A stretch of 64,000 nucleotides of DNA from Primulina eburnea (Eukaryota; Streptophyta; Magnoliopsida; Lamiales; Gesneriaceae): assembly GCF_022965805.1 (NCBI RefSeq), contig NC_133103.1:29192329-29256328 (forward strand), written 5' to 3'. Below, one piece after another: positions 55,424-64,000 of this stretch (positions within the stretch are counted from its first letter, which is position 1; every line of letters starts with the position of its first letter). The translations under genes and the position numbers were made by a program. Below the pieces are notes generated by a model. It worked only from the letters and a program-made list of their open reading frames with translations. It made no database searches and was not told where the DNA came from.

Positions 55424-56362
55424 CCGAACCATACATACAAGGCCCAGCATGACGACGTGAGCACCTGGCACAGACTGGATACTCCACTGTCCTCGGGACT
55501 GCTAGTCCCTGCGGTTGCTGCTGCGGCCCTCTGTTCTTGGGTGGACCGTGGAAATGTCTCTTATTCTGATGCTGTGAATGAGGAGGACCGTGTGGTGCCT
55601 GAAATGGCTGTTTACCCTTGCGATCGCGCTCAATATCATTCTGGTCTTGCTCTGCCGCTAGAGCTCTGGAAACAGCAACATCATAGGTAGTAGGGCCAGC
55701 CACCCTAACATCACGGCGCAAGATCGGCCGCAGCCCATTCAGAAAATGCCTCAATTTGGCTCCAGCATCATTAGCAATTAGGGGTACAAAATGACATCCC
55801 CTCTCGAACTTACGGATGAACTCCGTAACTGTCAAATCCCCCTGCCTCAGGGTCATGAACTCCTTGGTCAATCTGGAACGCACCTCTTCAGTAAATTATT
55901 TCAAGTAGAATACCTCTGTGAAGCGAGCCCAACTCAAAGTAGTCAAATCCAAAACCACAGATGCTCTTTCCCACCACAGGCGAGCGTCTCCTCCCAATAG
56001 ATAAGTCGCACAACGAACCTTGTCTCCATCTTCGAGCCCCATAAACCCAAAAATAACCTCAAGGGACTTAATCCATCCCTCAGCGGCCATAGGATCGGAC
56101 GTCCCTAAGAAATCCTTTGGTCGCATCTTCATGAACCGCTCATAGATAGCCTCTGGTCCCGTCTGTCTGGCTCCCACTGCATTGTTCCCCGCGAATTGTG
56201 CGAAGAACTGAGTCATCCCAGCTAGCATCTGGGCTTCATGTCTGGTGGAGGGGGTGGTGGTATATCTCTCTCCTCGTTCTCCCTTTGTCTCTGATCCTCA
56301 CCGTTCTCATGACGACGCTCATCATCACCTCTCGGGCGTCCAACACGGCGTCTAGGAGGCAT
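55424..56362 (-). pseudogene. gypsy E gag, N-terminal and central part
   Basis: Starts MPPRRRVGRPRGDDERR at 56360-56362, followed by a Pro run. A frameshift near 56230 leads to the frame MTQFFAQFAGNN, FLGTSDPMAAEGWIKSLEVIF, CATYLLGGDARLWWERA, and WARFTEVFY, where a TAA at about 55896 interrupts before FTEEVRSRLTKEFMTLRQGDLTV. The last stretch includes FERGCHFVPLIANDAGAKLRHFLNGLRP and a Cys-rich CARCSRRHAGPC finger, and reaches the A insertion at GSGKC. It continues at 13207 with the second knuckle. Tekay/Del-like gag, non-functional. Confidence 0.87.
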
Positions 56363-56594
56363 GTTGTTCCATCATTATAACCCATACGTAACCAACATGC
56401 ATAATTCCACTATTTTCTTTAAATTTAAGTAAATATTGCATAATCACAATCTTGACATAAAATATTTCATGCAATCATGATGTAAAATATTTCATGCTTC
56501 AAACGAAATGCGTAATCGTAAAACTTATAGACCGAAGACGTGACTTCATGAGCTTCTCGAGAGCAGTAGTAGTACAACCCTTTACAAGATCATA
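56363..56594 (-). other. leader of element E
   Basis: About 230 bp between primer site and gag; no ORF or motif seen. Confidence 0.5.
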
Positions 56595-56607
56595 GGCTCT
56601 GATACCA
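56595..56607 (-). other. primer binding site of E (initiator-Met tRNA)
   Basis: TGGTATCAGAGCC on the minus strand, two bases from the LTR. Confidence 0.9.
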
Positions 56608-56609
56608 AC

Positions 56610-59600
56610 TATAAAGGCCCGTATTTTGTATTCATAATTTTTGCGGAATTATTAAAAGTTTTCTAAATAAATAATTACCTTGTCTCATTTAATTAAAATA
56701 AACATGTAAATAATTTTTAACTTTAAAATAACAGCGGAAGCGGATAATGTTTTCAACCAACAATTTAAAAATATCCAACGTAAACATCAATTTAAAATAA
56801 TCCAACGTATTAAAACTGAGTTTGAATAATAAAAAGTGCATAAACTAAATCATGAGGTCCTCGGGTTGACTACTGCTGTCGCAAGATCGCTCACTGGTCT
56901 CCGCCCGCGGTCTCGGCCTCATCAATACCTACAACAATCAAGTCTAGTGAGTCTAAAGACTCAACATGTATATATCGTGAATAACAAGTAAATATATCAT
57001 AAAATCGCATGTAACGTAAAAATAACGTATCGTAAAGCGCATGGTGAAAATCGTATCGTGAATAATTATAACTACGTGCATATCTAAAAATCATACGTAA
57101 AAGCTTTGCTCAATAGAGCTCTGTCATAACATATCATAATTTTCTGGTAGAGATAATGTTTCTAAGCAATGGGCCCATAACATAGCATAAGCGCCTGATC
57201 AGACTAAACCACAGTATACTGGGCGGTAGAGATCAATCACAGCCCTTGGACTGGATGTCCGTACCCATACATAATCATAACCGGTCGTAAGTCACCGGGC
57301 GGAGAGGTCTTCGGTTGCGCCTACCGACTTCCAAACCCATAAGCATAAGGTGGCCACAAGACATATAGCATATATCTCAAAAATAAAAATTTTATATTTT
57401 TATGCACGTAATATAATTATAACCTTATTTTTACCGGATGAGTTGGATCGTTCCCAGGCTTGCTGCGACTTACTTCTAGTATGTGACACATGCAATAAAT
57501 CTTAACTTGACAAAATTTTAATAATAGAACAAAAAACGAGACGATTCGGACCAACAACTTGATTTTTAACCATGGCTTCGTACCAACCCGAACCAACATT
57601 AAACCGACGTTTAACCATGATTAAAAATACCCAAACATACTGAAAACTATGCATAATAACTGTAAAACACGAAAATGGGTGAAAGGAATCCAAAAACATA
57701 AAACACACTTTCGAGAGTCATTTTGGCACCTTTCATCATAAATTCTCGTACGACCTCTAAACTCAACCGAATCACGAACGGCCAAAAACATGACTTTCTT
57801 AACTCATTGAGGCACTGTTCAGTCCAAGGCCATGGGCTAAAAGCCAGCCAAGAACTCAAACCAACCTCATGAACCAAACAGCAAGTTGCTGTCAAATTAC
57901 AGCAGGAGCAGCTTGTGTATTTGAGGGGAAATTCTGAAATTTAATGACCAAGGGCTTGAACAACCAACCAGAGACTCTTACCAACATTCTAAGGCTTGGC
58001 TTGGACCATGGCTAAGGGCTAAAAGCCAACCACAACCCACGCCATTACCTAAGACATCTGAATGTATCAACCGAGTGCACCAAATATGTGCAATGAAATG
58101 AATTGAGTTGTTTTACTGTCGTGGGTCGTTCCAGTAGCCATTTCATCAACCATGGCTCCATCTATACATGATGAAGTGTTGTATGAACCATGGTTACAGG
58201 CTAGGATCCACCGTAATCCACACAACATCCAAAAACCGAAAGGGCATATACACAGAATTTGAAGAAACCGAAATGCATTCGTGTTGTTGTTGTGAAATTC
58301 TGAAGGATCCGTGTACCAAGCTTGGAAAGGACACCTTGGTCACGTCCTAGACATGTTAAGGGAGGGTTCTAACCATGGCTACAGTCCTTGGGACAACCAA
58401 GATTCGAATACTTCCCTTAACCACCCAAGAACCAAAAACGAAGCTCAAATCTTTAGTTTTGAAAATGTTGTTGTCATTCCTTTATTTGTGAGTGTGTGGG
58501 TGTAAACCAACGGACCAGTAACATCCTAACACATTCTAATTCATTTCTAACAGCAGACTTGGTTGCCTTGAAAACGAAACACTCCCGAAACCAACAAGAT
58601 TACTGCAACCGTGAAGCACAACCCAAATGCCTAGGTGTTGTACAGATTTTTTTTTCAAAAGTGTTGCTGTCAAAAATGGTTTTGTCACTTGATTTATGAA
58701 CATATATTGATTTAAAATAGCTAATATAACTTGATTGTAAAGCAAAGGAATAATATATACATGCCTGGAATTTGTTTTGAAGAAAACAAATCAATACGAC
58801 GACACGACGGGACGGAACCGAGTTGGATTTCCTTTCTTGTTCTTGTGCTGTTCTTACACGATTAAACTGCTGTTTCTTTCTAGTGATTTCAAATGTAAGG
58901 GTGTAGTTGATGTTAGGGATGGAGGTGTATAATATAGGAGGTGTTAAAGGGGTCTTGAAGTGCATTTAGTGGAGAGTTACAAGTGCAAGAAGTTGAATAG
59001 CTTATGAATTGCTTCTCATTCCTATGTTAGTCGATGGTTTTATTCATGTTTTTACTGCATAAGCACGTTGGTTTGCTAGGGTAGTGGCTTGAGTAAGATT
59101 AATGTGTATCATAGGATTGAATTTAATAATAACTGTTGAATTTAAATGTGAGGAATTGCATTCATTGTGAAGGTCATTTAGGGGACTTGAATGAGGAGTT
59201 ATCACTCCTAAAAAATGACTTGGCCGAAATTATTACTAGCTTTTGACATGGTATAATATTGTTTAAGGCTTATATTTTAACTTCTTAATGTTTAATACAC
59301 TCATTATATATTTTAATGTATTAACAAATTAATTTAGTTTAGAATCTTGCTTAGAATTTTTCATGGCATGCTTGACCTCAAATTCAAGTATTTAAATGTT
59401 ATGTTTAATTTCTTGACTATTTTATACCTAGATTAATTCATCCCCCATTTACATATTTTAAATTAAGCTTTAATTAAATATTGAATCTAAAAGAATTTAT
59501 TTACCAACTTAGCTCTAATTAATTAAATAAATTCTAAAACATTTTATTTCTTTAAATTAAATTATTCCTTGCCTTAAATTAAATTTAGGAATATTTTCTT

Positions 59601-59786
59601 ATTATTAATATTATCTCAAATCTCCAAACTCCAGTCCGACCTCGCGTATTTATCCTAAAAAGATAAAATTAAACCTCTACTTTTAAAATAATTAAAACAC
59701 TTCATATATATGTAAAATATTCATTTTTAATTTAAATAATAGAAATTATGCATGTCTTATACGTAATCTGATTTTCGGGTTCTACA
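56610..59786 (-). repeat. 5' LTR of E
   Basis: About 3.18 kb. The outer 892 bp match 8584-9475. The inner end at 56610 reads TA rather than TG, probably a transition. Diverged copies of an ACCATGGCTAAGGGCTAAAAGCC-like motif recur at about 57828, 58003, 58180 and 58372. Small ORFs inside it are not considered genes. Confidence 0.85.
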
Positions 59787-60764
59787 TCCATAGACCAAGA
59801 ACAACTTACTGGTCCTTCTCAAATTCTTGAGGATGTTTTCCACAGCTTTACAGTGTGGAAGACCAATGTTCGATTGATATCTACTCACTACACTTAGTGC
59901 ATAAGCCACGTCAAGACGTGTAGATATCATCACATACATGACACTACCAATTGCAGATGCATACAAAATGTGTGTCATCGCCGCTATCACTGCATCAGTC
60001 TTGGGAGACATAGACTTGTATAGGGACACGCCATGACACATTGGTAGATGTCCTCTCTTGGACTCATCTATCGAGAACCACTTAACGATGGTATCAATGT
60101 ATGTGGACTGGGTGAGACCAAGCAATCTTCTCGATCTATCTCTATAGATCTGTATTCCCAATACAAAATATGCTTCACCCAAGTCTTGCATCGAGAACTT
60201 ACTCGCTAACCATATTTTAGTTGATTGTAACATCCCTACATCATTCCCAATGATTAGAATGTTATCAACATAAAGCACCAGGAATGTCACAGCATTCCCA
60301 CTGACCTTCTTATACACACAAGGTTCCTCAGGATTTTTAGTAAAACCAAACTCTTTGATTGTACTATCGAATTCGATGTTCCAACTCTTAGATGCCTGCT
60401 TTAGACCATAAATAGATTTGAAGTTTGCATACCATATGCTCACTTCCGACAGATGTAAACCCTTCAGGTTGAGACATGTAAATCTTTTCCTTAATATCTT
60501 CATTAAAAAAGGTTGTCTTGACATACATCTACCATATCTCATAGTCATACCATGTAGCTATGGCCAGCAATATCCTTATAGACTTGAACATTGCATCTGG
60601 AGAAAAGTTTCCTCAAAGTCAACTCGTTGTCTTTGAGTATATCCTTTTGCAACCAATCGTGCCTTGAAGGTCAATACCTTCCCATCCGCCCCAAGTTTCC
60701 TCTTGTAAATCCATTTACACCCTATGTGAACAGTTCTCTCAGGTGGATCAACGAGATTCCACAA
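59787..60764 (-). pseudogene. copia H reverse transcriptase, truncated by E, active site YVDN
   Basis: Fragments in two frames: [23 protein letters not shown] up to VDFEETF (60764-60576) and, after breaks near 60550 and 60416, IYGLKQASKSWNIEFDS, LYVDNILIIGND with the Asp-to-Asn change (Asn codon at 60261-60263), then DVAYALSVVSRYQSN, ending at the LTR of E near LVYG. About 325 bp from 60231 to 60543 are almost identical to B (20231-20556), whereas sequence on both sides is clearly more diverged. Confidence 0.87.
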
Positions 60765-61640
60765 TTAGTTCGAATGCATGAAATTTATCTTAAATTCCAT
60801 TGCTTCAAGCCACTTGGATGAATCGACATCAGATAACGCTTCCTTGAAGGTTAATGGATAACATCCATGGTTAGGCTCATCATGGCCCTCTTCAAGAAGC
60901 AGACCATGCCTCATAGGTGGTCTCGAGGCTCTCTCGGATCTTCTAAGAGCTTGTATCTCCTCTCTTTGCTCTTCGGGTGTGGTTTCTTAAATTGTGGTTG
61001 TCTCTCGAACCTCTTCGAGTTCTATCATCTCCCCTTTTCTATCCAATAGAAATTCTTTTTCCAAAAAGGTTGCATTCCTAGAAACAAACACATTTTTTCT
61101 AGGGGATGATAGAAATAATATCCAACTGAATTCCTTGGATATCCCACAAATTAACTTAAAATGGATCAAATATCCAATTTATCTCCCACTGTCTGCTTAA
61201 TATAAGCATGGCATCCCAATATTCTAAGATAAGAATATTTGGAGGATTACCCATCCATATCACATATGGTGTCTTATCAACTGCCTTTGAATAGACATTG
61301 TTCAACAACAGTGCCGTTGTCTCAAGTACATATCCCCAAAAGGATGGCGGAAACTCTGTGAACCCCATCATAGACCGAACCATGTCCATCAAAGTCCTGT
61401 TAAGAAACTCCGAAAGATCATTCAACTGCGGTGTAGTAGGCAGAGCCCACTACGAGAGAATCTCATTCTCCCTAAGATACTCTTGGAACTCGGCACTCAA
61501 GTACTCACCACCTCGATCCGATCAAAGTGACTTGATTCTTCGTCCCAACTTTTTCTCTACTTCACTTTTGAATTTTTTGAACCTTTAAAAGGTTTCAAAT
61601 TTTTATTTCATCAAATACACATACCCATACCTCGAAAAAT
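60765..61640 (-). pseudogene. copia H integrase, C-terminal half
   Basis: Pieces such as FLNRTLMDMVRSMMGFTEFPPSFWGYVLETTALLLNNV and FVSRNATFLEKEFLLDRKGEMIELEEV are readable in different frames. The catalytic SDRGGEY region around 61520 reads through a stop. Heavily decayed. Confidence 0.8.
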
Positions 61641-62400
61641 CGTCGATAAAGGTGATGACGTAGGCATGTCCATGCTTAGTGGTGATGCTAAGCGGACCGC
61701 ACACATCGGTATGGATCAAATCCAATTACACTTTGGCTCGCTTCACATGGCCCTTAAAGGGAATTTTGGTCATCTTTCCTTTCAGACAAGATTCAAAAGT
61801 CGTAAGAGAATTAATAACAGACATATCAAACATGCCTACTCTCACTAGCTTGTTCATCCTTCTTAGTAAATATGTCCTAATCGAGCATGCCATAATTGTG
61901 CCGAATTTAGAGTATCTTGTTTTCGTTTGTTTGTTGTTGTTATTGCTTGGACATTGGTTAGTGGAATATCTTTCAATTTTAAGATATAGAGATCGTTTTC
62001 AAGTTCTCCAGTACCAATTAAACATTCATTCTTCTAAATGTTGCAAACACCTTTGCTAAATAAACAAGAATATGCATCTTTATCAAGCATAGAAACGGAA
62101 ACAATGTTTTTCACCAAATCAGGTACGAACAAAACATCTCTTAAAATCAACTTAAAATCATTGTTCAAAAGCAAGTAAACATCTCCAATAACCTTGGCAG
62201 CGACTCTTGCCCCATTGGCTATCCTCAAGAAGGTCTCACCTTCCCTTAGTCTCCTACTTCTTCCCATCAGCTGCAAATCATTACAGAGATGTGAGCCACA
62301 ATCGGTATCCAATACCTAGAAAGTAGAGTTAATTGAAATGTTTACTTCAATATAGAACATACCATTTCCAGAACCCTTCTGGGCAAGATATTCTCTTCAG
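61641..62400 (-). pseudogene. copia H protease, gag-pre-integrase and integrase N-terminus
   Basis: The 62312-62034 frame has DTDCGSHLCNDLQLMGRSRR, where an extra residue replaces the family VLDTGCGSH, then DVLFVPDLVKNIVSVSMLDKD. The gag-pre-integrase motif (LIRTYLLRRMNKL-like) and the zinc region CLKGKMTK follow in other frames down to 61650. Several indels. Confidence 0.8.
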
Positions 62401-63189
62401 TTACGCCTCCAATGTTCAGGCTTCTTGCAGTGATGACATACATCAGCAGTCTTGTCAGCCTTAACTGGTGTGGCTGCCACAACGAGAATCAGAGCTTGCC
62501 TCTTCAAGGGCACATTCTTCTCTGGACGTTGGAAAGAACGCTTATTTACCTTCCCATGTGGACTAGTCTTCATACCAGATGATGAACCCACATAAAGAAC
62601 TGACTTCTCTTTCTTGATGGTGGATTCAAACGTAACAATCATGTTCACCAACTCCTCAAGGGTAGGCTCTAGCTTTTTCATGTTGAAATTCACAACAAAA
62701 GGATCTAATAAGCTAGGCAGTGACAAGAGCAACACTTCGGTGGTCAACTCCGAAGGACAATGTAAGATCCATGCCAACGAGCTTGTCCACAAGCCCAATC
62801 ATCTTTAGGCCTTGCTCATGGACCGAAGCCCCATCTCAGCTCCTTGACGGTAGCATGCCTAAGAGGTCGAGTTTGCTCACCAAAGAGGTCCTTAAGAAGC
62901 AAATGAATGTCAGCAGCACTCTTTGCATCCTCAAAACGCCTCTGCAGCTCATCATTCATAGAAGCCTACATATAACACTTAGCTCGCACGTCATGGTCAC
63001 ACCAGTCCTTGTTAATCTGCAATTCCTCAAAAGTCCAGATAGTCAGAGCCTCGACAAAGGGCGACTCGGTAAGTGTGTATGCTATCCTTTCTGAATTCAA
63101 GACGATTTTCAGGTTTCTTAGCCAGTTGAGGTAATTAGGTCCAGTTAAAACGTGTTTGTCGAGTATTGTAGATAATGGGTTACGAATCG
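62397..63189 (-). pseudogene. copia H gag
   Basis: N-terminus MSSIRNPLSTILDKHVLTGPNYLNWLRNLKIVL near 63196, then decayed sequence with stops and shifts near 62965 and 62800, then LLDPFVVNFNMKKLEPTLEELVNMIV and the knuckle CHHCKKPEHWRRN followed by a stop (62397). A 3' splice-site-like TTTTTACTTTCAG precedes the ATG, as in B. Confidence 0.82.
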
Positions 63190-63199
63190 AAGACATTGT

Positions 63200-64000
63200 C
63201 AAATTTGTACTGAAAGTAAAAATATATAAATGTTAATGACTATTTTAAAATATTTAGTAAGATATAAAGTATGGACTTTTGCTTCATAAATTTTCCATCC
63301 CACTGTTTTGACATTTTTCACTACCCTCTAGTGAAAACGGGAAACTCCTTTCCTCGGTAGGTACGTAATTTCCAATTAGAAAATTATTATCCCGAATAAT
63401 ATCAGACACTCATAATTTCTAAAATTTAGTTTCCAATTGCATCTCCATGCAACTCTTTACGTAAACTTTTGTCTCACGTATGATTACGACCCAATAATAT
63501 GACGTCATTCATCTTCATGTGTCAAGCCTTACCCATCGATATTGAACCTTAATGGACGGTCGCAATGAGTTCCTTCAATAATATGAGCCGAAATCAAGAG
63601 ATTTCCACGTAGTTCACATCACCATGTCAATGGATGTCATAGCTTTACGGTGTCCAGGGCTCCCGCAATAATATGAGCCGAGTCCCAAGCACGGGCAGCG
63701 TTCATCATGCACCCATTGTCGATGGAAGACATGGAAATTATAAAAAACCTTTATAGTTCTCCTTTTCGGGCTTAATATTAATTTTGAATCTTATTCAAAA
63801 TGAGGGTTTTAATTTTGAAAGGTCTCATCATTAATTTTATCTAAAAGCTCTTCATGTTTGATCGTATGTTTGTCGGATTCATGCAACTTTGTTATTATAA
63901 TAATAATAAAACAAATACTCATTGTTTATAATATATCATGCATATATTATAAACAATAAACTAACATGGATGATCAATCGCCCCAATACTAATGGCCCGT
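63200..64000 (-). other. untranslated leader of copia H (continues past window)
   Basis: Aligns with the B leader at 23240-24030, including the repeated AATAATATGA motif around 63395, 63490, 63575 and 63665. No ORF. Confidence 0.75.

Larger units (their letters stand above)
8584..59786 (-). mobile_element. Ty3/gypsy element E (Tekay/Del-like), split by A and F; inserted in copia H
   Basis: Seen on the minus strand: a 5' LTR at 56610-59786, an initiator-Met primer site at 56595-56607, gag from 56362, pol down to 9509, a polypurine tract and the first 892 bp of the 3' LTR (8584-9475). Element A interrupts the gag zinc knuckle, with TSD CTTTC at 13208-13212 and 55419-55423. Element F interrupts the 3' LTR, so the remaining part of that LTR is left of the window. 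The right end abuts a copia reverse transcriptase (element H). Confidence 0.88.
59787..64000 (-). mobile_element. Ty1/copia element H, 5' part of internal region (outermost element)
   Basis: Leader, gag, protease, integrase and RT of the same copia family as B, on the minus strand, cut in RT by E. RNase H and the 3' LTR would lie left of the window, and the 5' LTR right of it. Frames carry many lesions. TCCAT at 59787-59791 would be one TSD copy of E; the partner is out of view. Confidence 0.88.

Noticed and set aside
56890..58965. Assorted ORFs of 60-120 codons within the 5' LTR of E
   Set aside because: No domains, mixed strands, and lengths expected by chance in 3 kb of LTR.

Overview
The window is plant nuclear heterochromatin, almost certainly from a eudicot. 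Everything I can interpret in it is LTR-retrotransposon DNA, and I see no ordinary host gene. The plant assignment rests on initiator-Met and Asp tRNA primer binding sites, Tekay/Del-like chromodomain Ty3/gypsy elements, Athila-type Ty3/gypsy elements, a Ty1/copia family with 2-kb LTRs, and high AT content. The species cannot be told from this sequence. The window is one nest of eight elements, which I call A to H. Junctions can be placed to the base because LTR ends, primer sites, polypurine tracts (PPTs) and target-site duplications (TSDs) agree. Layout: the outermost element is copia H (minus, 59787 to past the right edge). H is split by gypsy E (minus, 8584-59786; its left end is outside the window). 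The 3' LTR of E carries gypsy F (plus, 3312-8583), and the gag of F carries copia G (plus, 1-3311). The gag zinc knuckle of E is split by gypsy A (minus, 13213-55418, TSD CTTTC). The reverse transcriptase of A is split by copia B (minus, 17232-27046, TSD TATTC/TATTT). The gag of A is split by Athila-type C (minus, 28853-51665, TSD CTTCT). The 3' LTR of C is split by Athila-type D (minus, 29504-40921, TSD CTAGG). The chain H > E > A > C > D is five levels deep. By eye, LTR divergence grows with nesting age: one difference seen in D, about six in C, many in A. The most notable content is in D, the youngest element of that chain. Between pol and the 3' LTR, where Athila relatives keep an env-like gene, D carries two intact non-retroviral ORFs. 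One encodes a LOG-type cytokinin-activating phosphoribohydrolase (32331-32969). The other is a cysteine-rich protein resembling the nucleic-acid-binding CRP of carlaviruses (33184-33729). Good 3' splice-site sequences precede both, one of them immediately after the pol stop codon. The two proteins suggest an accessory module acting on host cell proliferation or defence. Element A has a second unusual layout: two coiled-coil ORFs with acidic tails (52174-52731 and 52887-53390) lie between the primer site and gag. A 3' splice-site-like sequence precedes both of them and also gag. Element C carries a third cargo type in the env position: an ORF resembling the family annotated as 'putative plant transposon protein', broken by one stop. 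Other signals are GC-rich palindrome or hairpin arrays in regulatory parts of F, C and B; a shared Asp-to-Asn change in the reverse transcriptase active site of B and H, inside a tract of near identity; and the strongly decayed pol of F although its host E, which must be older, keeps an 888-codon pol ORF.
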